Assembly (NCBI GenBank): GCA_051294375.1
Contig: JBJCIZ010000239.1
Location: forward strand, 601,178 to 665,177
Direction of reading: 5' to 3'
Source: Paraspadella gotoi
Lineage: Eukaryota > Chaetognatha
Length of the DNA: 64,000 nt
How positions within the stretch are numbered: position 1 is the first letter of the stretch; every line of letters begins with the position of its first letter. A program made the translations under genes and the position numbers. Positions 1-16,393 of the stretch are shown one piece after another. The notes under the pieces were generated by a model that did no database searches, was not told the DNA's origin, and was given only the letters and a program-made list of their open reading frames with translations.

Positions 1-295
1 AAAAAAACCAACAAAACAAAAAAAAACCCAAATTTTATTCCCCAAATAAAATCGCTTCGGTTTTCGTCGGAAAGATTCAAAAGATTCATTCATTCATTCA
101 TTTTTCCCCCCGGGGGGAAGGAAAGATTCAGTAAACTTCCTCTTTAATTAAATGGCGACCCGACGAAATTCACATTAGACCCAAACCCCCACACCTCCTT
201 CCCGACCCCATTTTCTCTCTCCCTCTTCCCGACCCCTCGTTTCACCTTCCGGTCAGAAAAATTGGGATTTCTGGTCTCTCGACTCTTCGCCAAAC
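1..295. other. 5' flank, no gene seen
   Basis: AT-rich and pyrimidine-rich flank upstream of the first inverted-repeat element. It contains a short run of ATTC repeats near 85-100. I see no coding potential or RNA gene. Confidence 0.5.
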
Positions 296-519
296 GACTC
301 TCTTTTCGCAGAGTGCCCCATTTCAGAATTTAAGTTTAACCTTAATATTCAACTTAAATCGTTATCCCTAATTTTAAACTTTAACATTTTACTCCAAACG
401 CTAGTCCTCGGCCCAAATCTCTAACCTTAATCGCTAACCTAATCCCTAAACCTAACATATAACCTTATTCCGAATTTAAGATTTATCTTAAAAAGGGGGC
501 GTTTTGGGAAAATAAGGCC
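296..519. mobile_element. Short TIR element, family B, copy 1
   Basis: About 224 bp bounded by imperfect inverted ends. The left end reads roughly GACTCTCTTTTCGCAGAGTGC and the right end GCGTTTTGGGAAAATAAGGCC, whose complement reads GGCCTTATTTTCCCAAAACGC. The interior is rich in CTAACCCTAA-like steps. Two further copies lie at 11014-11227 and 30475-30915. Small size, shared ends and no coding capacity fit a MITE-like non-autonomous DNA transposon; the superfamily is not recognised. Confidence 0.6.
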
Positions 520-724
520 GGGCTTAAATCGATTATTGAGATGAACACATTATAACCTGACGCCGGCCTCCTCCTTTTGTAATCTTCCTTCTTCTTCCTC
601 TTCCTCTTCCTCCTTCTCTTCCTCCCCCTCTTCCTCCTCCGTCACCCCATCTTCCGAATTACTCTGGATTATCATCGCCCAGTCCGCCTCTTCGATGCTC
701 TCTCTCCCTCTCTCTCTCTGTCTC

Positions 725-1693
725 NNNNNNNNNNNNNNNNNNNNNNNNNNNNNNNNNNNNNNNNNNNNNNNNNNNNNNNNNNNNNNNNNNNNNNNNNNNN
801 NNNNNNNNNNNNNNNNNNNNNNNNNNNNNNNNNNNNNNNNNNNNNNNNNNNNNNNNNNNNNNNNNNNNNNNNNNNNNNNNNNNNNNNNNNNNNNNNNNNN
901 NNNNNNNNNNNNNNNNNNNNNNNNNNNNNNNNNNNNNNNNNNNNNNNNNNNNNNNNNNNNNNNNNNNNNNNNNNNNNNNNNNNNNNNNNNNNNNNNNNNN
1001 NNNNNNNNNNNNNNNNNNNNNNNNNNNNNNNNNNNNNNNNNNNNNNNNNNNNNNNNNNNNNNNNNNNNNNNNNNNNNNNNNNNNNNNNNNNNNNNNNNNN
1101 NNNNNNNNNNNNNNNNNNNNNNNNNNNNNNNNNNNNNNNNNNNNNNNNNNNNNNNNNNNNNNNNNNNNNNNNNNNNNNNNNNNNNNNNNNNNNNNNNNNN
1201 NNNNNNNNNNNNNNNNNNNNNNNNNNNNNNNNNNNNNNNNNNNNNNNNNNNNNNNNNNNNNNNNNNNNNNNNNNNNNNNNNNNNNNNNNNNNNNNNNNNN
1301 NNNNNNNNNNNNNNNNNNNNNNNNNNNNNNNNNNNNNNNNNNNNNNNNNNNNNNNNNNNNNNNNNNNNNNNNNNNNNNNNNNNNNNNNNNNNNNNNNNNN
1401 NNNNNNNNNNNNNNNNNNNNNNNNNNNNNNNNNNNNNNNNNNNNNNNNNNNNNNNNNNNNNNNNNNNNNNNNNNNNNNNNNNNNNNNNNNNNNNNNNNNN
1501 NNNNNNNNNNNNNNNNNNNNNNNNNNNNNNNNNNNNNNNNNNNNNNNNNNNNNNNNNNNNNNNNNNNNNNNNNNNNNNNNNNNNNNNNNNNNNNNNNNNN
1601 NNNNNNNNNNNNNNNNNNNNNNNNNNNNNNNNNNNNNNNNNNNNNNNNNNNNNNNNNNNNNNNNNNNNNNNNNNNNNNNNNNNNNNNNNNNNN
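725..1693. other. Assembly gap (969 N)
   Basis: Run of N entered from a TC-rich tract. Open frames that cross it are meaningless. Confidence 0.99.
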
Positions 1694-2186
1694 GAATAAA
1701 CAAACAGTGGAACGAGCGAAACAAAATAAAAACAAAACACGGGTCGAAACGACGACGACGACGACGACGACGATAACGACGAAATAACAACCTTAACACG
1801 AAAGCGAAAACAACAACAACAACAACAACCGCGCGGTGGGCAGTGCACAACTGCACGTAACCCCGTCGTCTCTATCGTCCCTACATTTTCTTTCTTTCTC
1901 CTTCAAAGTTTATTTTTCTTTACATTCTTTTATTTACGTTTTTCTTTTTCTTTCAGGTCGAAACTGAGAAATCGCTTCGTCGCCAGCGACGCGTTGCTAA
2001 GCGACGGACGTAAATAAACAACGGATATTTTTTTTCCTCACGTGAACTTGAAAAGAGAAAATAAAGTGAAAACAAAAAAATGTGAGGTGGAAAAGGAAAT
2101 TTATTTCCCCCCCCCCTTTTTTTTTCCACGACGGAAACTAATTTTTTTTTTTCCCGACGAAGAGAAAAAAAGAAATAAAGAAAAGG
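1694..2186 (+). promoter_or_regulatory. Candidate promoter and 5' UTR of the HS3ST gene
   Basis: This stretch lies just upstream of the exon 1 ATG. It contains a (CGA)n run near 1749-1772, a CAACAA run near 1810-1830 and a moderately CpG-rich segment near 1830-1860. A pyrimidine tract ending in CAG near 1957 could be the 3' splice site of an upstream 5' UTR exon. CpG content rises sharply into exon 1. No TATA box was identified. A diverged copy lies at about 2935-3320. The regulatory role is inferred from position only. Confidence 0.3.
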
Positions 2187-2788
2187 ATGGGATTTCTGAG
2201 AAAAGACTCGAGTCCCGACCTTTCGCCCCTCCTACCCTCGGACGCCGCCCATCCAGCCTTTGATCCTTCGGGTCGAACCACGACGACGCAGCCGACGCCG
2301 CTGCCGACGCCGTCTCTGCCGCTGCCGCCGCTGCCGCCGCAGCAACCAACGCCCAGCGACTCATTCTCTCTTTCGCGAAGATTCGGCGCCGCTTCTCGTG
2401 ACTCACGCGCTTCGCGACGCCGCCCGGAGAAACGGCGCCTCTCGCGGAACGCCGTCTACGAAAACGGCCACGCCCTTCGACGCCTCGTCTCTTCCCGGCG
2501 CGCCCCTCGCGGCCTCGTCACCTCCCGCTCCCACGCCCTCTGCCTCGCGCTATTGTTGACGCTTTACGGCGGCGGAATCGCGCTGCCCGTCGTCATTTCG
2601 TCCTCGGCGTCATCGGCGACGCCGGATTGGAACGAGCGCCGCGACGCCGGTTTCGATCGACGGAAGATCGACGAGTTTTACCGACGAACGGCGCCGGTCG
2701 ACGCCGGTTTCGACGATGTCGTCAGAGTCGGGAGACCCGGCGCGTTTCGTTCGGCGCCGACCAAGTTATCGGCGTCGATGGCGAACAG
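2187..2788 (+). CDS. Hs3st: HS3ST exon 1: N-terminal tail, candidate membrane anchor and stem
   Basis: Proposed first coding exon of a heparan sulfate 3-O-sulfotransferase, a Golgi enzyme that moves sulfate from PAPS to the 3-OH of glucosamine in heparan sulfate. It opens at the only early ATG in frame. It encodes about 200 residues: a Pro/Thr-rich stretch (about 35-58), an Arg-rich stretch (about 64-115) and a hydrophobic segment at about 116-139 (HALCLALLLTLYGGG...) that would serve as a type II anchor, then a charged stem. The DNA is strongly CpG-rich, as first exons often are. It ends at ACAG|GTTTGT in phase 2, and the leftover AG joins exon 2 to give the frame that reads into RKLPQV. No catalytic motif lies here, so the link to exon 2 rests on phase, topology and position. 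The cytosolic tail would be longer than in most family members, so the true start could differ. Confidence 0.55.
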
Positions 2789-2797
2789 GTTTGTTTG

Positions 2798-2822
2798 NNN
2801 NNNNNNNNNNNNNNNNNNNNNN
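2798..2822. other. 25-N placeholder gap
   Basis: Exactly 25 N, nine bases after the exon 1 donor. A diverged copy of the preceding sequence follows it. Confidence 0.95.
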
Positions 2823-4800
2823 AGGAGACGAGAAATGCAAAGTTTACCAGCCGGAGAAGCAGACAGAGCAGAGAGAATGGAGACGAAGAAGAGAGAGAGA
2901 CTGCGAGAATAACACCAGAAAATGTCGATCTTAATTGATCCCCCTGGTGAATAAGAAGAGAAACAAGGACGAGCGAAACCAAAATAAAAAACAAAACACG
3001 GCGTCGAAACACCGACGACACCGAGCACGACGAACGACGCGATATGTGGAGCATAACGACCCGAGCTACAATTAACAACCTTACCACGAAAGACGGACTG
3101 AAAAACAGCAACAACAACAACAACCGCCGGCGCGGCGTGGGGCAGTGCACAACTGCCACGAACCCCGTTCGTCTCTATCGTCCCTACATTTTTCTTTCTT
3201 TCTCCGTTCAAAGTTTATTGTCTTTACATTCTTCTTATTTACGTTTTCTTTGTTCTTTAGGTCTGAAACTCGACAGAAGAGGACAGAAATCGCTTCGGCC
3301 CCATGGACGCCGTGCGTAATGTAGACTGGGGCGTAATAGAATATCAAAACTCACACGAATAATTGATTGGGCCTCCGATGCCCATACCGCACAACGGAAG
3401 ACTAAATTAAGCGCAACTGCCTATGCACTGGCCCATAAAGGAACCTATAAGCTGGGATAGTGAAAACCAACAAAAATATGTGCGATCGCTGGGCCCCATT
3501 CTGTGCCTCGTGGCCGTCAGAGGGACCGTGGAGAAAAAATGGGAAATTATTCTTCCCTCATAACCCCCCCTAATTATGTTTGTACACCCACAGATTATTT
3601 TCGGAAGGCGAATATAAGAATACTACATTTTAATTTTTTAAATTTTTTTCCTCCCTCGAAGCTCGAAATCGTAGAATAACAAAGAAAATTAAAAAGAAAA
3701 GGAAATTGGGTATTCCTGTGAGATACTTAACGTAGTCTCGTAGTTTCCCGAACGATTTCCGGTCCACTCCTTATTCACTTCGGACGCCGCCCATCCATGT
3801 ACCTTTGATCTCCTTCGAGTCGAAAGACCACCGAACGTAGCGCAGCCCGTACGCCTGCAACCGTAACGCCGTTCTCTGCCCAGGACTGCCGGCCAGACAT
3901 TTGGCTCTCGGGGAGACTCCGTCCGAAAAGTAATCGGTGCTCTTAGGCTTTCATAGCAAACCCAAAACATACCGACCCAAGCGAAATCATTTTCTCTCTT
4001 GTCCTGCGAAGCATTCACGCGTCCGCTTTCTTTCTGTCGAACTTCGACGTCGGTCTTATCGTCAGCCGAACGCTGCCGGTCTCTTCGGATAAAAGTACCG
4101 GCGAACCATTCTTACTCTTCCGAAAGGAACTCGCGTTAAAACTCCCGTGTTCTTAAACGCATCCTAATAACCTCCATTGTAAGATCCTAATCGCACCTTC
4201 GAACGCCTCCCCACATGTAGTCCTAGTTGCCTGATCCACTGTCTTAGAGCGCGCCCCTTGGGCGCACTAAGGAACACTTCCAGTCCGATCTTTCACCGCT
4301 CGCTCCCACGCCGTTGCGTTGCACTTCGCTTATATATATGTGACGCTTTAAAACGAGCCGAGATTGCGACTATGGGAATTCTGCTCTGGTTCTGCGCTTC
4401 TAGTTTTCGTTAATTTTCGACCCTAACCGGCGATCTAAATCCAATGGCGCTCGACGCACTGCACGGATTCGATTTGGAAAGCGAATTGCGCCGCCGTTCG
4501 TTCCTCGGGCTTTCGATAAATTCGACATCGGTGGAATTAATCCCCGCAATTCCTGTCATAATCGGTTTATTGTCTTTACCGGCAACGATATGTAGAGAAC
4601 ACCTCCTCTTGCTTTTTTCCCTTTTTTTTCTTGTTCCGTGCGCGTCGCGTCGTATCCTTGCAGCGGGTGTCGAACGACTTGTGTACGGTGCAAAATAAAT
4701 CTGGTAGGCCAGTGACGTCCGGCCGGTGTAATGAACCGCCTTTTGGAAAGGCGATATTCAGTACTTTCGCGCGAGTCCCCGTCTTGTATTCTCCAATATA
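2823..4800 (+). repeat. Diverged copy of the promoter and exon 1 region
   Basis: 2935-3320 repeats 1694-2000: the same GAACGAGCGAAACAAAATAAA-like start, CAACAA run, GCAGTGCACAACTGC and ATCGTCCCTACATTTTC blocks. About 3770-4560 loosely repeats exon 1, for example GGACGCCGCCCATCCA and GCTCCCACGCC. The copy is full of single-base insertions and substitutions and keeps no reading frame. It directly follows a 25-N gap, so uncorrected long-read gap fill is a likely source; a decayed real duplication is the alternative. Confidence 0.5.
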
Positions 4801-8080
<3,280 letters not shown>

Positions 8081-8251
8081 ACGTGTAAGATATTAAACGC
8101 GAAGATATAAAAGATGTAAAAACTTTAAAAAAAACAAAATAAAAACTGTTTTAAATTTTTTTGTTTTCATGAGAAATTAAGAACAGAGGAGAGTCGAGCT
8201 CGTGTTTCTTAGAAGGAAGATGATAGTTCTCCGTCCACCGCCTTTTTTTTA

Positions 8252-8455
8252 GTTGCGCCGCGAGCACTCGCGAAGCATCTCGATAAGCAGTTTTTCGGTC
8301 GTTCGGTCTGTCTGTCTGTCTATCTGTCCGTCCATCAAATCAGTTTATTCCGCTTACGTTAAAAATTCTCATAACTCGGGTAGTACTTGATAATTTCAGT
8401 TCATATTTGGTATGAAAGTGAGGTTCCATAAGGCCTTTAAATTGCAAATGTATCT
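8252..8455 (+). mobile_element. Short TIR element, family A, left-end fragment
   Basis: Starts GTTGCGCCGCGAGCACTCGC, then the family's GGTCTGTC tetranucleotide region and a TTACGTTAAAAAT block. The right end with GCGGCGCAAC is absent, so the copy is truncated or diverged past about 8350. Confidence 0.5.
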
Positions 8456-8549
8456 TACTTGTCGTTATCTTTTCTTATTTTTTCTTCTTTTGATTTTTTA
8501 ATTTTTTTTGATGATGTTGTTTTTAACTCCTCCGTTTTGAAAGCTCTGG

Positions 8550-8837
8550 NNNNNNNNNNNNNNNNNNNNNNNNNNNNNNNNNNNNNNNNNNNNNNNNNNN
8601 NNNNNNNNNNNNNNNNNNNNNNNNNNNNNNNNNNNNNNNNNNNNNNNNNNNNNNNNNNNNNNNNNNNNNNNNNNNNNNNNNNNNNNNNNNNNNNNNNNNN
8701 NNNNNNNNNNNNNNNNNNNNNNNNNNNNNNNNNNNNNNNNNNNNNNNNNNNNNNNNNNNNNNNNNNNNNNNNNNNNNNNNNNNNNNNNNNNNNNNNNNNN
8801 NNNNNNNNNNNNNNNNNNNNNNNNNNNNNNNNNNNNN
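8550..8837. other. Assembly gap (288 N)
   Basis: N run in intron 1, followed by a TC-rich tract. Confidence 0.99.
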
Positions 8838-9045
8838 TTCACTTTGATAAAGAACCAAAAAAAAGGTTTCTCTCGATGTTTTGACTTCCTTCGCCCCATC
8901 TTACCCTCTCTCTCTCTCCTTCTCTCCATCTCTATCTCACTCTCTCTCCCGGGCTCCTTTTTTTCTCGATCGGGGATCGCTCGTTCTCTCGATCGTTAAA
9001 GTCGTCGTTCCGACAGTCTCCTCGTTATAAAGATTATATCTCACA

Positions 9046-9586
9046 NNNNNNNNNNNNNNNNNNNNNNNNNNNNNNNNNNNNNNNNNNNNNNNNNNNNNNN
9101 NNNNNNNNNNNNNNNNNNNNNNNNNNNNNNNNNNNNNNNNNNNNNNNNNNNNNNNNNNNNNNNNNNNNNNNNNNNNNNNNNNNNNNNNNNNNNNNNNNNN
9201 NNNNNNNNNNNNNNNNNNNNNNNNNNNNNNNNNNNNNNNNNNNNNNNNNNNNNNNNNNNNNNNNNNNNNNNNNNNNNNNNNNNNNNNNNNNNNNNNNNNN
9301 NNNNNNNNNNNNNNNNNNNNNNNNNNNNNNNNNNNNNNNNNNNNNNNNNNNNNNNNNNNNNNNNNNNNNNNNNNNNNNNNNNNNNNNNNNNNNNNNNNNN
9401 NNNNNNNNNNNNNNNNNNNNNNNNNNNNNNNNNNNNNNNNNNNNNNNNNNNNNNNNNNNNNNNNNNNNNNNNNNNNNNNNNNNNNNNNNNNNNNNNNNNN
9501 NNNNNNNNNNNNNNNNNNNNNNNNNNNNNNNNNNNNNNNNNNNNNNNNNNNNNNNNNNNNNNNNNNNNNNNNNNNNNNNNNNNNNN
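9046..9586. other. Assembly gap (541 N)
   Basis: N run ending only 25 bases before the exon 2 acceptor. It could hide sequence relevant to exon 2, but an in-frame TGA at 9592-9594 shows the exon does not extend back across the gap. Confidence 0.99.
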
Positions 9587-9594
9587 ACCCCTGA

Positions 9595-11013
<1,419 letters not shown>

Positions 11014-11227
11014 GAGCTCTCTTTTCCAAAAGCGACCAATTTTAATTTTTGACTAATCCTAAACCAAAATCTCTATTCCAAATTACTAACCTGATCCCAA
11101 ACCTTAATCACTTACTTAATCTTTAACCTATTCTACGATACTAACTTCCGATCTAAACTTTAATTATAAAAATATTAACCTAATTCCAAATTTAGAATAA
11201 ATTGCGACGTTCTGGGAAAATAAGGCC
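11014..11227. mobile_element. Short TIR element, family B, copy 2
   Basis: About 214 bp from GAGCTCTCTTTTCC to CGTTCTGGGAAAATAAGGCC. The ends are imperfect inverted repeats, and the interior carries the same CTAACC/CTAATCC-like steps as the copy at 296-519. Confidence 0.6.
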
Positions 11228-11295
11228 AAAGATTATTCTGTAAAATATAAACATACTGATAGGAATTGTTCTAAACGAACGAACGATAAAAAAAA

Positions 11296-12038
11296 NNNNN
11301 NNNNNNNNNNNNNNNNNNNNNNNNNNNNNNNNNNNNNNNNNNNNNNNNNNNNNNNNNNNNNNNNNNNNNNNNNNNNNNNNNNNNNNNNNNNNNNNNNNNN
11401 NNNNNNNNNNNNNNNNNNNNNNNNNNNNNNNNNNNNNNNNNNNNNNNNNNNNNNNNNNNNNNNNNNTTAAAACCCGTCGAGTGATCCTCTTTTGAAGACA
11501 TCAGATATCCCTTAACTATTTTTGGAATGGCGGGAAAATATGTCTCGATGCAAGAATCTTGCCACCCACAAATGCTTCTTTATTTCTCCGCATCTTTTTA
11601 AACCGTTTTTTTTTTGATGCTGCGTCAGTTTTTTTGTAAAATTTAAAAAATAGTAATTTGAAAAGTAATTTATAAAAAAAATCTGCAGTTTTAATAGTGT
11701 TTTTTTTTTTCAGATATTTTTAATCCACGTGGACGCATATTGAAAATTTTCTTTTAGTTTAAGTTTATTCTTAGGGAAAAATGAGTTATCTTTTTCCTTC
11801 CGGGTGATTATCTTAATCCTTTTTTCTCTCTCCATCTCTCACTCTCTCTATCTTTCTCTCTCTAACTCTCACACACTATCTCTCTCTTTTACTCTCTCAC
11901 TCTCTCACTCTCTCACTCTCTCTCTCTCTTGCTACGCTCAACCCTCACCACGTTAAACGATTTATTATGAGAAACTGACTTTGATTAAATAAGTAAAATC
12001 TACGAAATTAGGCTTTTTTTATTGGTACTAAGCAAATA

Positions 12039-12110
<72 letters not shown>

Positions 12111-12681
12111 TTCTCACAAATTCCCTCACATTGCCTTCCATCCGTGGTTCTCAGAAAGTGAGGCACTTCTCTTGGTGAGCCCATGATTTTTGATTTTCAC
12201 CGCAATTTCCCTCCGTCGTTCCAGACGCCTGGACAATTTCAAGGTTCACCACCCTAAAATCTCATTGTTAGTAACGGGAAATATAGAGAAAGCTCGTTAC
12301 CGCTTCCGCCCGTGTCGGTGGAGATGCGGCTTCGAAGGTGAGGCAGCCACTTTCTCGATTCTCTCNNNNNNNNNNNNNNNNNNNNNNNNNNNNNNNNNNN
12401 NNNNNNNNNNNNNNNNNNNNNNNNNNNNNNNNNNNNNNNNNNNNNNNNNNNNNNNNNNNNNNNNNNNNNNNNNNNNNNNNNNNNNNNNNNNNNNNNNNNN
12501 NNNNNNNNNNNNNNNNNNNNNNNNNNNNNNNNNNNNNNNNNNNNNNNNNNNNNNATTATCTGCCCGCCTCGTGTGAACTGAGAAGAGAAAAGGAAATAAG
12601 GTGAAAAAGGAAGAAAGGAAAAAATTGGGAAAACAAAGGAGACAAAGGAAAAAAGGAGGAAGTGACAAAAGTGGAAATGAA

Positions 12682-12757
<76 letters not shown>

Positions 12758-13894
12758 AACAAAGATAAAAAATAAAAAAATTAACAAAAACAATTTGATT
12801 TTTTTTCTTTATAAATCTTAACACAAAAAAAAAATATTCCACTGAGAAGCGATAATCGCGACAACAACAACAACAACAACAACGAATCGTGAATCGTTTA
12901 TCGATAATGGAAACAAAAAAAACTTCACTCACGCTCTTGTGATTTTTTTGTGATAAGGAAAATTGGATCCGGATAGTCATTTTNNNNNNNNNNNNNNNNN
13001 NNNNNNNNNNNNNNNNNNNNNNNNNNNNNNNNNNNNNNNNNNNNNNNNNNNNNNNNNNNNNNNNNNNNNNNNNNNNNNNNNNNNNNNNNNNNNNNNNNNN
13101 NNNNNNNNNNNNNNNNNNNNNNNNNNNNNNNNNNNNNNNNNNNNNNNNNNNNNNNNNNNNNNNNNNNNNNNNNNNNNNNNNNNNNNNNNNNNNNNNNNNN
13201 NNNNNNNNNNNNNNNNNNNNNNNNNNNNNNNNNNNNNNNNNNNNNNNNNNNNNNNNNNNNNNNNNNNNNNNNNNNNNNNNNNNNNNNNNNNNNNNNNNNN
13301 NNNNNNNNNNNNNNNNNNNNNNNNNNNNNNNNNNNNNNNNNNNNNNNNNNNNNNNNNNNNNNNNNNNNNNNNNNNNNNNNNNNNNNNNNNNNNNNNNNNN
13401 NNNNNNNNNNNNNNNNNNNNNNNNNNNNNNNNNNNNNNNNNNNNNNNNNNNNNNNNNNNNNNNNNNNNNNNNNNNNNNNNNNNNNNNNNNNNNNNNNNNN
13501 NNNNNNNNNNNNNNNNNNNNNNNNNNNNNNNNNNNNNNNNNNNNNNNNNNNNNNNNNNNNNNNNNNNNNNNNNNNNNNNNNNNNNNNNNNNNNNNNNNNN
13601 NNNNNNNNNNNNNNNNNNNNNNNNNNNNNNNNNNNNNNNNNNNNNNNNNNNNNNNNNNNNNNNNNNNNNNNNNNNNNNNNNNNNNNNNNNNNNNNNNNNN
13701 NNNNNNNNNNNNNNNNNNNNNNNNNNNNNNNNNNNNNNNNNNNNNNNNNNNNNNNNNNNNNNNNNNNNNNNNNNNNNNNNNNNNNNNNNNNNNNNNNNNN
13801 NNNNNNNNNNNNNNNNNNNNNNNNNNNNNNNNNNNNNNNNNNNNNNNNNNNNNNNNNNNNNNNNNNNNNNNNNNNNNNNNNNNNNNNNNNNNNN
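11296..13894. other. Gap-rich intron 2 stretch
   Basis: Contains N gaps at 11296-11466, 12366-12554 and 12984-13894, a (TC)n tract at about 12041-12107, a (GAAA)n tract at about 12683-12758 and a CAA run near 12861-12882. No exon seen. Confidence 0.7.
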
Positions 13895-16020
13895 TTTTTT
13901 TTTTTTTTTTGCTGGTCGATCTTACTATTGGTTTAAGGCCTCTGATTTGGAGTTGTCAAAAAAGGGAACAACATTCGTAATTCGATTAAGGGGACCGCAG
14001 ACTGGGAGACAAGTTCACTGAGCTAAAGAAAAAGGAAATAGGAAAGAAAAGAAAGAAAATAGAAAGGAAAAGAAAAGAAAAAAACAGAAAAGAAACTAAT
14101 ATAATATTAAATAAAATAAATGAAAACATAAAAGAAAGGAAATGAAGAGAAAAGAAAAGAGGAAAATAAAGAAGAATGAGTAAAATTGATTCTGCGTCGC
14201 GCGCCATCGACCCTTCGACTATAAATCAATTATGCCTCCCACTTTAATAAAATGTCCAACAAAGAAATTACTACAAAAATTAGTGTTAGTTAAGAGGAAA
14301 AGAGAGAGAGAGAGAGAGAGAGANNNNNNNNNNNNNNNNNNNNNNNNNNNNNNNNNNNNNNNNNNNNNNNNNNNNNNNNNNNNNNNNNNNNNNNNNNNNN
14401 NNNNNNNNNNNNNNNNNNNNNNNNNNNNNNNNNNNNNNNNNNNNNNNNNNNNNNNNNNNNNNNNNNNNNNNNNNNNNNNNNNNNNNNNNNNNNNNNNNNN
14501 NNNNNNNNNNNNNNNNNNNNNNNNNNNNNNNNNNNTTTTTTTTAATTTTTTTTTAAATGCAAAGTTAGTTATGGCATTAAATCTTTTCTAAGAAATAAAA
14601 AGAAAATATTTTGGTTATCGGTTGTTTTGCCGGATTTGAACTCGAGGCCTTTCTTTCCGGCCACCGCGTTTCCGTCAAAGGGTTTGGCCTCTTAAAGGCC
14701 TTTAATCCTGGCAACGATTTTNNNNNNNNNNNNNNNNNNNNNNNNNNNNNNNNNNNNNNNNNNNNNNNNNNNNNNNNNNNNNNNNNNNNNNNNNNNNNNN
14801 NNNNNNNNNNNNNNNNNNNNNNNNNNNNNNNNNNNNNNNNNNNNNNNNNNNNNNNNNNNNNNNNNNNNNNNNNNNNNNNNNNNNNNNNNNNNNNNNNNNN
14901 NNNNNNNNNNNNNNNNNNNNNNNNNNNNNNNNNNNNNNNNNNNNNNNNNNNAAAGGAAGCCGATAATCAGAGTTTTTCGCAACCAATCAAAGTCGTTCTT
15001 GCAAATCTCTACGTTCATATAACCTTCTGAGGCTAAAATAACTAATAACTAATGATAACTAACCATGTTATTGCATTAAACCAATAAAATATAAAAAAAA
15101 GAAGTTTTATTCGGATTTAGATTATTGATAGAAAAAACAAGAACTATACGACAAACAATATTCAGCCTCCGCCCCTTACTTTTCTTCCGATTATTGTAAA
15201 AACGATAAAACTTAATGTATTTCCGGGAGACAAAAAGAAATGCTAAAAAGGTCCGAGACAAACGATGGCACAGACTGAAAAACTTAGACAAAAGAAAGAA
15301 TGGCATTGGGATAAATACTGGCAAAAATCGGAACGGTAAGAACCTCTCTCTCTCTCTCNNNNNNNNNNNNNNNNNNNNNNNNNNNNNNNNNNNNNNNNNN
15401 NNNNNNNNNNNNNNNNNNNNNNNNNNNNNNNNNNNNNNNNNNNNNNNNNNNNNNNNNNNNNNNNNNNNNNNNNNNNNNNNNNNNNNNNNNNNNNNNNNNN
15501 NNNNNNNNNNNNNNNNNNNNNNNNNNNNNNNNNNNNNNNNNNNNNNNNNNNNNNNNNNNNNNNNNNNNNNNNNNNNNNNNNNNNNNNNNNNNNNNNNNNN
15601 NNNNNNNNNNNNNNNNNNNNNNNNNNNNNNNNNNNNNNNNNNNNNNNNNNNNNNNNNNNNNNNNNNNNNNNNNNNNNNNNNNNNNNNNNNNNNNNNNNNN
15701 NNNNNNNNNNNNNNNNNNNNNNNNNNNNNNNNNNNNNNNNNNNNNNNNNNNNNNNNNTCTCTCTCTCTTCGAAAGTAGAACAGAGTCACGTTTCCTTGTT
15801 CTTTTGTTTGCAATTCTTTTTCCCTCGCAAATGTTTTCGTTTCGCGTTCAACAGATGGCGAAAACGAGGCTGCGATTTTTAAAATACGTCTGTCGNNNNN
15901 NNNNNCGTCGTCGTCGTTATAATCTTTGAGTTTTGTCATCGTCAGGTTCTTCATCGTCATCATTGTCATTGTAATCGTCGGGTTTTTGTCGTTGTCATGT
16001 TCGTCGTCATCATCGTCGTC
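13895..16020. repeat. Left copy of a 2.1-kb local duplication
   Basis: Begins with a T-run, GCTGGTCGATCTTACTATTGG and TTTAAGGCCTCTGATTTGGA, and ends in CGTCGTCATCATCGTCGTC. N gaps lie at 14324-14535, 14722-14951, 15359-15757 and 15896-15905. The whole block recurs, with added bases, at about 16394-18790. I see no coding exon in it. Confidence 0.65.
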
Positions 16021-16045
16021 NNNNNNNNNNNNNNNNNNNNNNNNN
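16021..16045. other. 25-N placeholder gap
   Basis: Exactly 25 N, between the end of the left copy and 350 bp of unique sequence preceding the diverged right copy. Confidence 0.95.
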
Positions 16046-16393
16046 GGTTTGTGAGTCCATTGTGGTCGCGCTTGGATGAGATGTGTCTGAGTGGGCGACG
16101 GTTTGATTTATGGCCATATGTGGGTAAAGTAGAGTTAGAGGGGAAATGAATGGGATTACCACGTCATTTGTGATTTTACGAGAAACTTAATGTTGAATGT
16201 TTAACGAGCAATTTTAGAGAAAGCGAAAAACTCTAAGAGAGTTTAAACAATTTCAAACCCGAAAAATATGCTAAGCGTCCGAGAATGTTATTTTTCAATT
16301 TAACTGTTATCATATTTTTCAGCTTTTTATCTATCTTCTTATCGCTGTGAAAGATTTTTTTTGTTCCCAAAGATTCAATTTCAAAGTTATTTT

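Noticed and set aside
360-470. Telomere-like CCCTAA and CCTAAC repeats
   Set aside because: The units are irregular and lie inside the short TIR element, so this is not a telomere or interstitial telomeric array.
550-1856. Long open frames on both strands across 725-1693
   Set aside because: They consist mainly of N; only the ends are sequence, and those ends are low-complexity.
14620-14721. Possible tRNA or SINE head on the minus strand (GAGTTCAAATCC)
   Set aside because: It has a B-box-like stretch and partly pairing ends, but no convincing D-arm or anticodon arm. The copy at 17220-17340 is no better.
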